A stretch of DNA of 7,974 nt, taken from positions 1 to 7,974 of the forward strand of contig CALHPT010000045.1 of the NCBI GenBank assembly GCA_938036405.1, given 5' to 3'. A program made the position numbers and the translations under genes. Below, piece by piece: positions 1 through 6,371 of this stretch. Position 1 is the first letter of the stretch; the number at the start of each line of letters is the position of its first letter. The notes below the pieces were generated by a model, which saw nothing but the letters and a program-made list of their open reading frames with translations, ran no database searches and was not told where the DNA came from. Source of the DNA: an uncultured Tannerella sp. GTDB taxonomy: Bacteria > Bacteroidota > Bacteroidia > Bacteroidales > Tannerellaceae.

Positions 1-817
1 GCACATTCACCTTGTCATCAATAAACATACTGATCCCCTTGCGGGCGTCAGCCAGCGCCACTTGTTGCGGAGTGCTGACGATGACGGCCCCGGTCAGCGC
101 AAGGGTCTGCACGAGGGTGAGGTGGATGTCGCTGGTGCCCGGCGGCAGATCGATGAGCAGGTAGTCCAGCTCTCCCCAGTTCGCCTCGCCAATGAGCTGC
201 TTGAGCGCATTGCAGGCCATGGCCCCGCGCCAGAGCACGGCCTCCTCCGGATTGACGAAAAACCCAATCGACAACATTTTCACGCCGTAGTTCTCGACGG
301 GAGTAATAAGCTCCCTGTCGCCCACCTTCTCCAACACAGGCCGGGCGGCCTCCACGTCAAACATTTTTGGCTGCGACGGACCGAAGATATCGGCATCCAG
401 CAGCCCCACACGGTAGCCTGCGGCAGCCAGCGCCACGGCCAGGTTAGCCGATACGGTGCTCTTGCCCACACCGCCCTTGCCCGAGGCCACGGCGATGATG
501 TGTTTGACGCCCGGCAGCAGCGGTGCCTCTTCCGAGGCGGGGCCGACGGGCTGCATCTCCTGCCGCGAGGTGGTGCTGATGTTGCCCTTGATCTCCACTT
601 CCGGCGAAACGTAAGTCAGGATGGAGGCCTCGGCGGCCTTGACCACGGATCGTGCGAAGGGATCGTTGGGCTTGTCGAAGATGAGCGTGAAAGAGACTTT
701 CATGCCGTCGATACGGATATTATCGTCCACCATTCCGGCTTCCACGAGGTTATGCCCCGTGCCGGGGTATCGCACTTTTTCCAGTGCGTCTAAAATCAAT
801 TTCGGATAAAGTTTCAT
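1..817 (-). CDS. mrp: Mrp/NBP35 (ApbC)-family iron-sulfur carrier ATPase, C-terminus cut by window edge
   Basis: Reading the minus strand from 817 gives an open frame without a stop to base 1, about 272 residues, so the end of the gene is missing. Residues 1-80 (MKLYPKLILDAL, then RYPGTGHNLVEAGMV) form a DUF59/MIP18-like N-terminal domain. A linker follows, then the P-loop ATPase: deviant Walker A GKGGVGKS at about 113-120, the LLDADIFGPSQP segment near 142-153, and the Walker B-like LLIDLPPGTSDIHL segment further on. In this family the protein binds a 4Fe-4S cluster and passes it to apoproteins in the cytoplasm, using ATP. The usual C-terminal CxxC cluster ligands would lie beyond the window and cannot be checked. 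An ATG also lies at 820, giving MMKLYPK; I prefer 817 because homologues I recall start M-x-LYPK. The gene lies 166 bp downstream of trmB with no -7 box visible between them, so read-through from trmB is likely. Confidence 0.95.
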   Translation of the reverse strand, partial: MKLYPKLILDALEKVRYPGTGHNLVEAGMVDDNIRIDGMKVSFTLIFDKPNDPFARSVVKAAEASILTYVSPEVEIKGNISTTSRQEMQPVGPASEEAPLLPGVKHIIAVASGKGGVGKSTVSANLAVALAAAGYRVGLLDADIFGPSQPKMFDVEAARPVLEKVGDRELITPVENYGVKMLSIGFFVNPEEAVLWRGAMACNALKQLIGEANWGELDYLLIDLPPGTSDIHLTLVQTLALTGAVIVSTPQQVALADARKGISMFIDDKVNV

Positions 818-945
818 CATATATAATCGTGTTGTGCAGCCCTTTGGCCGCTATCGTTTATGGAAAAATGCCCGGCAGCCCCATGCCTGACGGGGCCGCT
901 GTGGGCACGGTGATTCGGAAGCGTTTTTGAGAGAGTGGCGCCGAT

Positions 946-959
946 CGGGGCATGCCCCG
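946..959. other. 14-bp perfect palindrome between trmB and mrp
   Basis: CGGGGCATGCCCCG equals its own reverse complement. It sits in the 163-bp gap between the trmB stop and the mrp start, 24 bp past the trmB stop. No run of T follows it on the minus strand, so it is not a standard intrinsic terminator. The rest of the gap holds only weak GC-rich dyads (for example GCCCC and GGGGC arms near 875-900) and no TAnnTTTG box. It could be a dimeric protein-binding site, an RNA processing or pausing hairpin, or chance in GC-rich DNA. Confidence 0.3.
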
Positions 960-983
960 CGGGCCCTTGCCGCGCGGCAGCCG

Positions 984-1778
984 TCATCGGGGATTCAGGT
1001 GAGAGCCGCCGGAGCTGAGGTGCGACAACTGGCCGCGCCCGTAGCTTCGGTAAGCGTCGCGCTCGATCTCGACATCCGGCTCGATCCAGGCCTCGCGCGG
1101 GGCGAGGTGGAAACTGAGGTACTTGATGGTCAGGCCGCGGTCGAGCCACTGCTGCTCGTAGTGTGTGCGGATGGCGCGCGCTTCGTCGAGGCTCGTGTCC
1201 GCGGTATCGGCGTAGAGATCGGCCGTGCAGGGCGCCGCCTCCAGGCTGTTGGCGCGGAGCATCTCGCAGGTGTAAGCGAAGAGAAAAGGGCTGTCCGTCT
1301 TGAGGTGGACGCGCCCTCCCCCCTGCGGCAATAGGCGGCTGTAGAGCGCCATGAAGCGGGTGCTGGTGAGGCGTTTCCGGACCTTCTGCATCTGCGGGTC
1401 GGGGAAGGTGATCCAAAGTGCGTCGACTTCGCCCGGCTCGAAGAAGCTGGCCAAAAGTTCGATGTCGGTCCGAAGGAAGGCCACGTTACCCATCTGGCGC
1501 GCTGCGGCGACGCGTGCGCCGGCCCACATACGGGCGCCCTTGACGTCGATGCCGATAAAATTCACATCGGGGTTCCGCTCGGCCAGCCCGACGGTGTATT
1601 CCCCGCGTCCGCAGCCCAGCTCCAGGACAATGGGGCGGGGCCGACCGCCGAAAGCGGCCTCTCGCCAGCGCCCTTTCAGGGGGCATCCGCCGCCGGCCTC
1701 GAGCACGGCGTAAGGGTATTGGAAGACGTTGGGCAACGCTTCCATCTCCGCAAACTTCTGTAGTTTATTTCTTGACAT
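984..1778 (-). CDS. trmB: tRNA (guanine-46-N7)-methyltransferase
   Basis: A 264-residue protein that transfers a methyl group from S-adenosylmethionine to N7 of G46 in the tRNA variable loop. Visible landmarks are the SAM-binding ELGCGRGEYT at 53-62, the acidic strand end GID at 76-78, FPDPQ at 125-129, HLKTDS at 158-163, and THYEQQWLDRG at 205-215, which matches the family's TxYE signature. The FPDPQ segment has Q where many bacterial TrmB proteins have W; I recall the same variant in Bacteroidetes. The frame is open back to an ATG at 1886. I chose 1778 because the protein then begins MSRNKLQKFAEMEALPNVFQYP, which matches Bacteroidales TrmB starts, while the 36 extra residues are not family-like. 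It lies 153 bp after the preceding gene and upstream of mrp, a pairing I recall from Bacteroidales. Confidence 0.95.
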   Translation of the reverse strand: MSRNKLQKFAEMEALPNVFQYPYAVLEAGGGCPLKGRWREAAFGGRPRPIVLELGCGRGEYTVGLAERNPDVNFIGIDVKGARMWAGARVAAARQMGNVAFLRTDIELLASFFEPGEVDALWITFPDPQMQKVRKRLTSTRFMALYSRLLPQGGGRVHLKTDSPFLFAYTCEMLRANSLEAAPCTADLYADTADTSLDEARAIRTHYEQQWLDRGLTIKYLSFHLAPREAWIEPDVEIERDAYRSYGRGQLSHLSSGGSHLNPR

Positions 1779-1783
1779 GGGGG

Positions 1784-1791
1784 CAAAAATA
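1784..1791 (-). promoter_or_regulatory. Possible -7 box for trmB
   Basis: The minus strand reads TATTTTTG, which fits the Bacteroidetes sigma -7 consensus TAnnTTTG. It ends only 5 bp before the chosen trmB start codon, so transcription from it would give almost no leader. No -33 TTG is visible at the usual distance. It may be chance in a T-rich patch. Confidence 0.25.
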
Positions 1792-1931
1792 GCGGAAAAT
1801 GGGTGGAGTCGCTGGGTGTCAGGCGCGCGCCGGGGCGATCCCTGTGCGAGCCGATGGCCCTCGGTCGCCCTGCTCCAGTCGCCCATTGGCAGCCCGCGAC
1901 GGTAGGCGGCTGCCGACGGATTGACGATGCG

Positions 1932-3008
1932 CTATGTCTGTTCAGCAGGGGCCGGCGGAGGAGTGTCCTGTGGCGGCTCTGAGCGTTCCGTGGCTATGAT
2001 CGGAGATTCCAACTGCGGCGCCGAATGCTCCGCAGCTGTGATTAGGGATTCCGACGGCGGCACCGGATGCTCAGCGGTTGTGATTAGGGATTCCGACGAC
2101 GGCGACGCTGACGCGGTGGCCGCTGGCGCAGAATCCGACGGGAGCGACGGGGCGGCGGGGGCTACCGTCTCTGTCTTTGGGGCGGCCGACTTGCGCTTCC
2201 GGGCGGCCGACTTTTTCCTATTCGTAGGCTCCGGCTGTGCAGCGGCCTCCAACTCTTTCTTTTTTCGCAGCTTCTGCTTGCGCAGCGCCTCGCTTTGCTT
2301 GTACGTGGCTTTGGCCTCGCGGGTGCGCTGGTTGATTTGGTCGATCAGATCGCCTATGTCTTGCCGATCGGAGTCGGTGGCGGCCATCGTGTAGGCGACT
2401 TCGATGTGATGGAAGATGGCGTCCGCCATTCGGTCGTTAGCGCCTCGGACGTGTTGGCTCGTAGGCAGATCTATGCCGGCGGCCAGGGTGGAGCGGGCCT
2501 CGCGCAAGTCGTTAAATTCTCCATTGGCCCGCCGCAAGAGGTTGGCGATGGCAGTTGTGCCCAGCAGCTCCATGGCCTCGGCGGCCTCCGTCGTAGACAA
2601 ATCGGCGAGCAGGGCGCTGATATGCGCCGTCTTCCCAGACCAGCGGTTGCGCTGCAGGCCCTTGTAAGCTGCGATCGTGATCTTCAACAGGTGCCCGGCT
2701 TCGCGACGCGCTGCGATCGGCGATCGCGCTGCCTGCCGGATCTCCTGAAACAGGGTTGTCACGAGGTAATTTCGCTCCTCGTCCTTCTCATGAAGGGCCT
2801 CCGATTCTTTCGCCGCCCGCACCTCACAGGCCACATCGCTCTCCAGCTTGATATTCGTGAGCCACTCGGCGATGTCGGCCTCCTCCAGGAAAATTTTCTG
2901 GGGCTCCGTTCGCGAGATGACTTGATAAAGTCGTTGCTGATAGTCGAGGTGTAGGTCCAGCGGGTAGCGTCTGTTTCCCGGATCGTCGATCTTTCTTATC
3001 GGTTTCAT
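1932..3008 (-). CDS. Helical protein of unknown function, DUF6261-like, with basic repeat-bearing tail
   Basis: A 358-residue protein with no signal peptide or membrane segment, so probably cytoplasmic. Residues about 20-235 look almost wholly alpha-helical, and their style resembles the DUF6261 family found in several paralogues in Bacteroidales; that assignment is from memory of the family and is moderate. From about 236 the composition changes: a lysine/arginine-rich segment (KQKLRKKK near 244-251, RKKSAARKRK near 264-273), then alanine/proline/serine-rich sequence, then three 14-residue repeats (305-346) and a proline-rich end. The basic segments could bind nucleic acid or another polyanion, but no known binding fold or catalytic motif is visible. 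It begins 43 bp after a good -7 box and appears to be transcribed separately from the acyltransferase operon, which has its own terminator. The long frame and uniform coding character support a real gene; the function is unknown. Confidence 0.85.
   Translation of the reverse strand: MKPIRKIDDPGNRRYPLDLHLDYQQRLYQVISRTEPQKIFLEEADIAEWLTNIKLESDVACEVRAAKESEALHEKDEERNYLVTTLFQEIRQAARSPIAARREAGHLLKITIAAYKGLQRNRWSGKTAHISALLADLSTTEAAEAMELLGTTAIANLLRRANGEFNDLREARSTLAAGIDLPTSQHVRGANDRMADAIFHHIEVAYTMAATDSDRQDIGDLIDQINQRTREAKATYKQSEALRKQKLRKKKELEAAAQPEPTNRKKSAARKRKSAAPKTETVAPAAPSLPSDSAPAATASASPSSESLITTAEHPVPPSESLITAAEHSAPQLESPIIATERSEPPQDTPPPAPAEQT
1971..2096 (-). repeat. Three 42-bp tandem units coding 14-residue repeats
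   Basis: The units translate as SESLITTAEHPVPP, SESLITAAEHSAPQ and LESPIIATERSEPP, residues 305-346 of the DUF6261-like protein. At DNA level the segment GTGATTAGGGATTCCGAC recurs on the plus strand exactly 42 bp apart (2038-2055 and 2080-2097), with a diverged copy 42 bp before it. The period is a multiple of three, so gain or loss of units keeps the frame. Confidence 0.85.
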
Positions 3009-3058
3009 GCTGCGGATGTTTTTTCTGCTATGTCAAACAGTGCTTAGCGGTTATAGCG

Positions 3059-3066
3059 CAAAGATA
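3059..3066 (-). promoter_or_regulatory. -7 box upstream of the DUF6261-like gene
   Basis: The minus strand reads TATCTTTG, a strong match to the Bacteroidetes -7 consensus TAnnTTTG. It ends 50 bp before the start codon at 3008, leaving a leader of roughly 40-45 nt. A clear -33 TTG at 19-21 bp is not visible; the nearest T-rich patch (TTTTC at 3084-3080) is about 14 bp upstream. The AT-rich context within GC-rich DNA supports a promoter. Confidence 0.6.
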
Positions 3067-3141
3067 CGGCGGCGCCTGTGAAAACGTGGCCCCCGCAGTG
3101 TTTCTTTTTGGGGGCGAATGAAGGACGACGGCTGGCATTGC

Positions 3142-3229
3142 AGGGGGCTTTGCCCCCTCACCCCCACACCCTTTTCTTGTCTTGATACAAGAAAAGGGCG
3201 CAAAAGAAAATCAAGCCCCCGCCGGGGGC
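3142..3229. repeat. Compound GC-rich palindromic element, probably a dispersed repeat
   Basis: Three inverted repeats lie side by side. AGGGGGC and GCCCCCT (3142-3148, 3152-3158) enclose TTT. CCCTTTTCTTGT and ACAAGAAAAGGG (3169-3180, 3187-3198) are perfect 12-bp arms around a 6-base loop. GCCCCC and GGGGGC (3215-3220, 3224-3229) enclose three bases. In addition CTTGAT (3181-3186) can pair with ATCAAG (3209-3214 region) as an alternative fold. I recall similar palindromes with the core CTTGATACAAG recurring between genes in Bacteroidales genomes, so this is likely one copy of a dispersed, non-coding family; that cannot be proved from one window. Confidence 0.6.
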
Positions 3230-3292
3230 GGGGAGGTTAGCCGGGTATGGGATGGCGCTATCCAAATGGTTTCCGACGGGGGCGGCGGGCAC

Positions 3293-3326
3293 AAAAAAGC
3301 CCCCGTCGGGACATTCCGGCGGGGGC
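3293..3326 (-). terminator. Intrinsic terminator of the SGNH-SGNH-MBOAT operon
   Basis: On the minus strand the GC-rich arm GCCCCCGCCGG (3326-3316) pairs with CCCGACGGGGGC (3310-3299) across a short loop. Six T follow at once (3298-3293). This is the classic rho-independent layout, about 60 bp after the MBOAT stop codon. The downstream arm can also pair with a second copy of the upstream arm beyond the T run (3283-3273), so the hairpin has a competitor. Confidence 0.85.
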
Positions 3327-3351
3327 GCATGGCGGACAGAGGCTAGATACG

Positions 3352-3387
3352 GGTACCAGGCCATCTTGGCCGGCGTCCCTGACGCCC
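3352..3387 (-). repeat. 36-bp repeat copy A, directly after the MBOAT stop
   Basis: Reading the minus strand, the element begins on the base after the TGA stop of the MBOAT gene with the hairpin GGCGTC-AGG-GACGCC, followed by a second dyad GGCC-AAGAT-GGCC and GGTACC. An inverted copy with about 32 of 37 aligned positions identical lies at 7927-7963. The differences fall mainly in loops, and the main GGCGTC/GACGCC stem is intact in both, which suggests that structure is kept. Confidence 0.7.
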
Positions 3388-4929
3388 TCAGAATTGGAAG
3401 TAGATGAAGGGCACGATGTCGGCGCTCTTCAGCTGTAGGACAATGATGATGGCTATCGTCAGGTAGAGGGCCTGCACCAGCGTCGGGGACTGCGTGACCC
3501 AGCCGCGGACGGTCGTGTCGACCACCCGGGGCATGAAGTGGATCATGTAGCCGCCGAGGATCAGCAGAAAGACCTCTGTGTATCCGGCCACGAACTGGGT
3601 AAAAACTTCCGGGTGGAAGGCGGTGAAGATCTGGCGGATCACGTCCCAACCCGTGGCCATCGTGTCGGCCCGGAAGAAGATCCAGCCGAAGCATACGACG
3701 TGGAAGGTGAGCACCACGCCGCCGATGCGCCGAAGTGGCGACATATCCTTGCCCGTCGGGCGGAAGCTGGGGAAATGATTCATCACGAACTTATGGATAG
3801 CCAAAGCCGCCCCGTGAAGCCCGCCCCAGAGGATGAACCGGCCCGAAGCTCCGTGCCAGAGCCCGCCGATGAGCATCGTGAGCATGAGATTGATGTACGT
3901 ACGGACGCGACCGAGCCGATTGCCGCCGAGACTGATATATAGGTAGTCCTTGAGCCAGGTGGAGAGCGAAATGTGCCACCGTCGCCAAAACTCCGTGATG
4001 GTGGCCGACTGGTAGGGCGAGTCGAAGTTGGTATTGAAGCGTATGCCCAGCAGCAGGGCGATACCGATGGCCATGTCGGAGTAACCCGAGAAGTCGCAGT
4101 AGATCTGAAGGGCGTATCCGTAGACGCCGAAGAGGTTCTCGAGGCCCGTGTAGAGCGTCGGGGCGTCGAAGATCCGGTCGACGAAGTTGATGCTGATATA
4201 GTCCGAGATGACGCTCTTCTTGAGGAGGCCGCAGATGATGAGGTAGAGGCCCTCGCCGAGCGTCTCGCGGGTCACGACGGGCGTCCGGAACATCTGGGGG
4301 ATGAAGTCGCGGGCCCGAACGATGGGGCCGGCCACGAGTCCGGGGAAGAAGGAGACGTAAAACAGATAGTCGATCCAACGCCGGAGCGGCTGCAACTGGC
4401 CGCGGTACACGTCGATGGTGTAGCTCAGCGACTGGAAGGTGAAGAAAGAGATTCCGACGGGCAGGAAGATGTCCAGCGGCTCGTAAGCCAGCTCTCCGAC
4501 GGGGGCCACGCCGAACCAAGAGCCCATGCTGTGGCCCAGGGCGAGGATGGATTCGTAGAGGAAGTTAGTGTACTTGAAGTAGCCCAGCATGCCCAAGTTC
4601 ACGATCAAGCTGAGCGCCACCAGGGCCTTGCGGCCCACTGGTCGGGCGGTCCGCTCCAGGACTCGGGCGATAAGGAAGTCAGACGTGGCGGTGAAAACCA
4701 GGAGTAGGAACCAGGCGCCGCTGCTCTTGTAGTAGAAGTAGAGCGAAAAGAGGACGACATACAGGATGCGGGCGGTCGTCGTGTGGCGCATGGCGCGATA
4801 GCCAATGTAGAAGGCGATGAAGAGGAAGAAAAATAAGCCTGTGCTGAAGAGCATCGGGCTGTCAGGCTGATACAAGAAGAGGGCGCGGAGGCGCTCTAGG
4901 CTGAGGTCAAGAGGTTGGATGTCGATCAT
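3388..4929 (-). CDS. MBOAT-family membrane O-acyltransferase (AlgI/DltB/PatA-like) with C-terminal acyl-shuttle motif
   Basis: A 513-residue polytopic inner-membrane protein with many hydrophobic segments (for example 28-46, 54-68, 72-88, 103-118, 152-170, 188-202, 343-357, 404-419, 450-467, 486-502). It carries the MBOAT hallmarks: QIYCDFSGYSDMAIGIALLLG at 275-295, FWRRWHISLSTWLKDYLYI at 314-332, and GGLWHGAS at 355-362 with the invariant His at 359. Length and motif order fit the AlgI type, which moves acyl groups from a cytoplasmic donor to the outer face of the membrane for esterifying envelope polymers. The protein ends exactly in FIYFQF (508-513, Tyr 510), matching the extracytoplasmic acyl-shuttle hexapeptide known from DltX and from MBOATs that carry it fused. 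Its ATG overlaps the TGA of the upstream SGNH gene (ATGA), so translation is probably coupled. The acyl group (acetyl or other) and the acceptor are not evident. Confidence 0.93.
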   Translation of the reverse strand: MIDIQPLDLSLERLRALFLYQPDSPMLFSTGLFFFLFIAFYIGYRAMRHTTTARILYVVLFSLYFYYKSSGAWFLLLVFTATSDFLIARVLERTARPVGRKALVALSLIVNLGMLGYFKYTNFLYESILALGHSMGSWFGVAPVGELAYEPLDIFLPVGISFFTFQSLSYTIDVYRGQLQPLRRWIDYLFYVSFFPGLVAGPIVRARDFIPQMFRTPVVTRETLGEGLYLIICGLLKKSVISDYISINFVDRIFDAPTLYTGLENLFGVYGYALQIYCDFSGYSDMAIGIALLLGIRFNTNFDSPYQSATITEFWRRWHISLSTWLKDYLYISLGGNRLGRVRTYINLMLTMLIGGLWHGASGRFILWGGLHGAALAIHKFVMNHFPSFRPTGKDMSPLRRIGGVVLTFHVVCFGWIFFRADTMATGWDVIRQIFTAFHPEVFTQFVAGYTEVFLLILGGYMIHFMPRVVDTTVRGWVTQSPTLVQALYLTIAIIIVLQLKSADIVPFIYFQF

Positions 4930-6371
4930 TTTCCTTTGCGTTGCTGGTAATCCAATGCACTACGGACGAGTGCTTTGTAAAGTAGCTTCCCCTGCTCTAT
5001 ATAGCCGGAAGCGCTGTAGTGCACACGGTCGTGCGAGAAGAGTCCTTCGGCTTGCCACTGCTCGCACGAGCCCGCGCCGCCTGTCATGCCGTAGAGGTCG
5101 AAGCAGGCCAGACCCTCCCGATCGGCGTATTTCAGGATCGCCTCGGCAGCCTCACCGACGTGCACGTTCCGGGTAAAGCCCCGCGTGACGGTCGTAACCG
5201 TCCGCCGCTTCTTGCCCTTGGCCCGCCGGGTGACGGTGGTTCGTGTGCGGAGGTAGTTTTCGGCCGGAGTGCTGAGGATGATGGCCGTCAGGGGCAGGTG
5301 TCTGCGGGCCAGTTGCACAAAGCGGTCCACCCGCGTGATGAAATCGGAGGCGGAGAAGCGTGTGCCGTACGATTCGTTGGTGCCGAGCGAGATGATGAGT
5401 ATCGAAGGCTTGAGCTGGGCCATCTGACGGACGAAGTGCTCGGCCGTGTACTGCGAATAGGTGGCTCCGTTGCGACCGATGGCGTGATAGAGCACGCCGG
5501 GGCGCCCGTTGGTGAGTGAGAATCCGTAGTAGCAGCTGGCGGCGGACGTTCCGCTGGGGGCGTCGCTGCGGCTGACGCTCTGCAAATGCAGCTCGCGGAC
5601 GGCCTCGGGCAGGTAGAAGCTATCCACCGTCAGATCGGGCGCGCAGGCCTCCTTGCCCCAAGCCTTTCGCGCACCCTGCACACCCTCCGGCAGCATGGGC
5701 CGAGCGTGCTCCCCGCGGTACATCAGCACCCGCGTGAAGTCGTCGTCCGCGCCATTGAGGGAGATCGTGAAGTCGATCGTGGCGGCCTCCGTCTGCAAGC
5801 CCATCCCACCGAGCCCCCACGGCGTGTCGGCTTGCGGACGCGTACACCGACCGACGCTCCAAGCCTTCACCTGCGAGAAGATCCGGTAATCGCTGGGGCC
5901 GTTTTCGCGCGCTGGCCGGTAAGGGGCGATCCATCCGCGGCCCGCGTTGCCAAATGTCCGCCTGAGCAGGTTCATTGTCTCGTTCGTGTAGAAGCCACCC
6001 TGGATATGGGAGTCGCCCAGATGGACGATGGGCAGCACGGTGTCTTTACCGTTATATCGGTTGAGCAGGTTCTCCCAGAACTCGTCCAGCGTATGTCTCG
6101 GGTCGATGATGCGGCAGCGCGACTCGATGGCAAACGTCATCGTGAGGTCCACTTTGTCCGTCAGCGGGGCCACCTTTTTCTTTTCGTTGGCGACCTGTGT
6201 AGCTGCGGCGGTGGCGGTGAGATCGCCGGGGGCAGCCTGTTCCGTCCGGTGGGTTACGTCGTTAGCCGGTGTGTGGGGCTTGGCCGCCAAGGCCGCTCCA
6301 GCCACAAACAAGCAGCCGAGAGCCGCCCACAATAGAGCCCTGTCAGCGCTGCGCTTTTTCCAAGTTTTCAT
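4926..6371 (-). CDS. Secreted SGNH/GDSL-fold protein, probable envelope acyltransferase or esterase
   Basis: A 481-residue exported protein. The N-terminus (KTWKKR, then hydrophobic 12-29 ending AALAA) is a signal peptide with likely cleavage near 29-30; Cys20 is followed by more hydrophobic residues and is not a convincing lipobox. A low-complexity linker runs to about 70. SGNH landmarks are HLGDSHIQ at 117-124 (nucleophile Ser121), SLGTNE at 328-333 (oxyanion Asn332) and DRVHYS at 448-453 (Asp448, His451). About 200 residues separate the first two blocks, far more than in a minimal SGNH fold; residues about 175-320 look beta-rich and may form an inserted carbohydrate-binding-like domain. 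A basic patch (RRAKGKKRR, 380-388) lies in a loop. The start at 6371 overlaps the preceding gene by 29 nt and is fixed by the signal peptide. In AlgX and PatB, SGNH proteins with an MBOAT partner transfer acetyl to glycans; that role is likely, but an esterase role is possible. Confidence 0.88.
   Translation of the reverse strand: MKTWKKRSADRALLWAALGCLFVAGAALAAKPHTPANDVTHRTEQAAPGDLTATAAATQVANEKKKVAPLTDKVDLTMTFAIESRCRIIDPRHTLDEFWENLLNRYNGKDTVLPIVHLGDSHIQGGFYTNETMNLLRRTFGNAGRGWIAPYRPARENGPSDYRIFSQVKAWSVGRCTRPQADTPWGLGGMGLQTEAATIDFTISLNGADDDFTRVLMYRGEHARPMLPEGVQGARKAWGKEACAPDLTVDSFYLPEAVRELHLQSVSRSDAPSGTSAASCYYGFSLTNGRPGVLYHAIGRNGATYSQYTAEHFVRQMAQLKPSILIISLGTNESYGTRFSASDFITRVDRFVQLARRHLPLTAIILSTPAENYLRTRTTVTRRAKGKKRRTVTTVTRGFTRNVHVGEAAEAILKYADREGLACFDLYGMTGGAGSCEQWQAEGLFSHDRVHYSASGYIEQGKLLYKALVRSALDYQQRKGK

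Larger units (their letters stand above)
3009..3387. other. Structured intergenic region, no gene
   Basis: This 379-bp gap separates the MBOAT stop from the start of the DUF6261-like gene. I see no credible protein-coding frame: the open frames crossing it are rich in proline and glycine and match nothing. Reading the minus strand it holds, in order, a 36-bp dispersed repeat, an intrinsic terminator with an overlapping alternative hairpin, a compound palindromic element and a -7 promoter box, each listed separately. Confidence 0.8.

Noticed and set aside
62..793. 243-residue open frame on the plus strand opposite mrp
   Set aside because: The minus strand here encodes clear DUF59 and P-loop ATPase motifs; the plus frame is its GC-rich shadow and has no family features.
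817..1416. 199-residue minus-strand frame crossing the trmB end and the trmB-mrp gap
   Set aside because: It overlaps trmB in another frame, is rich in Arg, Pro and His as shadow frames are, and ends on the mrp start region.
1888..1914. Hairpin GGCAGCC/GGCTGCC soon after the stop of the DUF6261-like gene as a terminator
   Set aside because: The 7-bp stem has a 13-base loop and no T run follows on the minus strand, so terminator function is not supported.
3158..3694. 178-residue minus-strand frame covering the MBOAT end and the palindromic element
   Set aside because: It is out of frame with the MBOAT motifs and its end (ALFLYQDKKR) simply translates the palindrome.
3973..4707. 244-residue plus-strand frame opposite the MBOAT gene
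   Set aside because: The minus strand carries the MBOAT catalytic motifs; the plus frame is rich in Asp, Glu, Val and Arg as expected of an antisense shadow.
6312..6371. Secreted SGNH protein as a lipoprotein via Cys20
   Set aside because: The residues before the Cys (AALG) fit a lipobox poorly, and hydrophobic sequence continues to an AALAA signal-peptidase I-like site.
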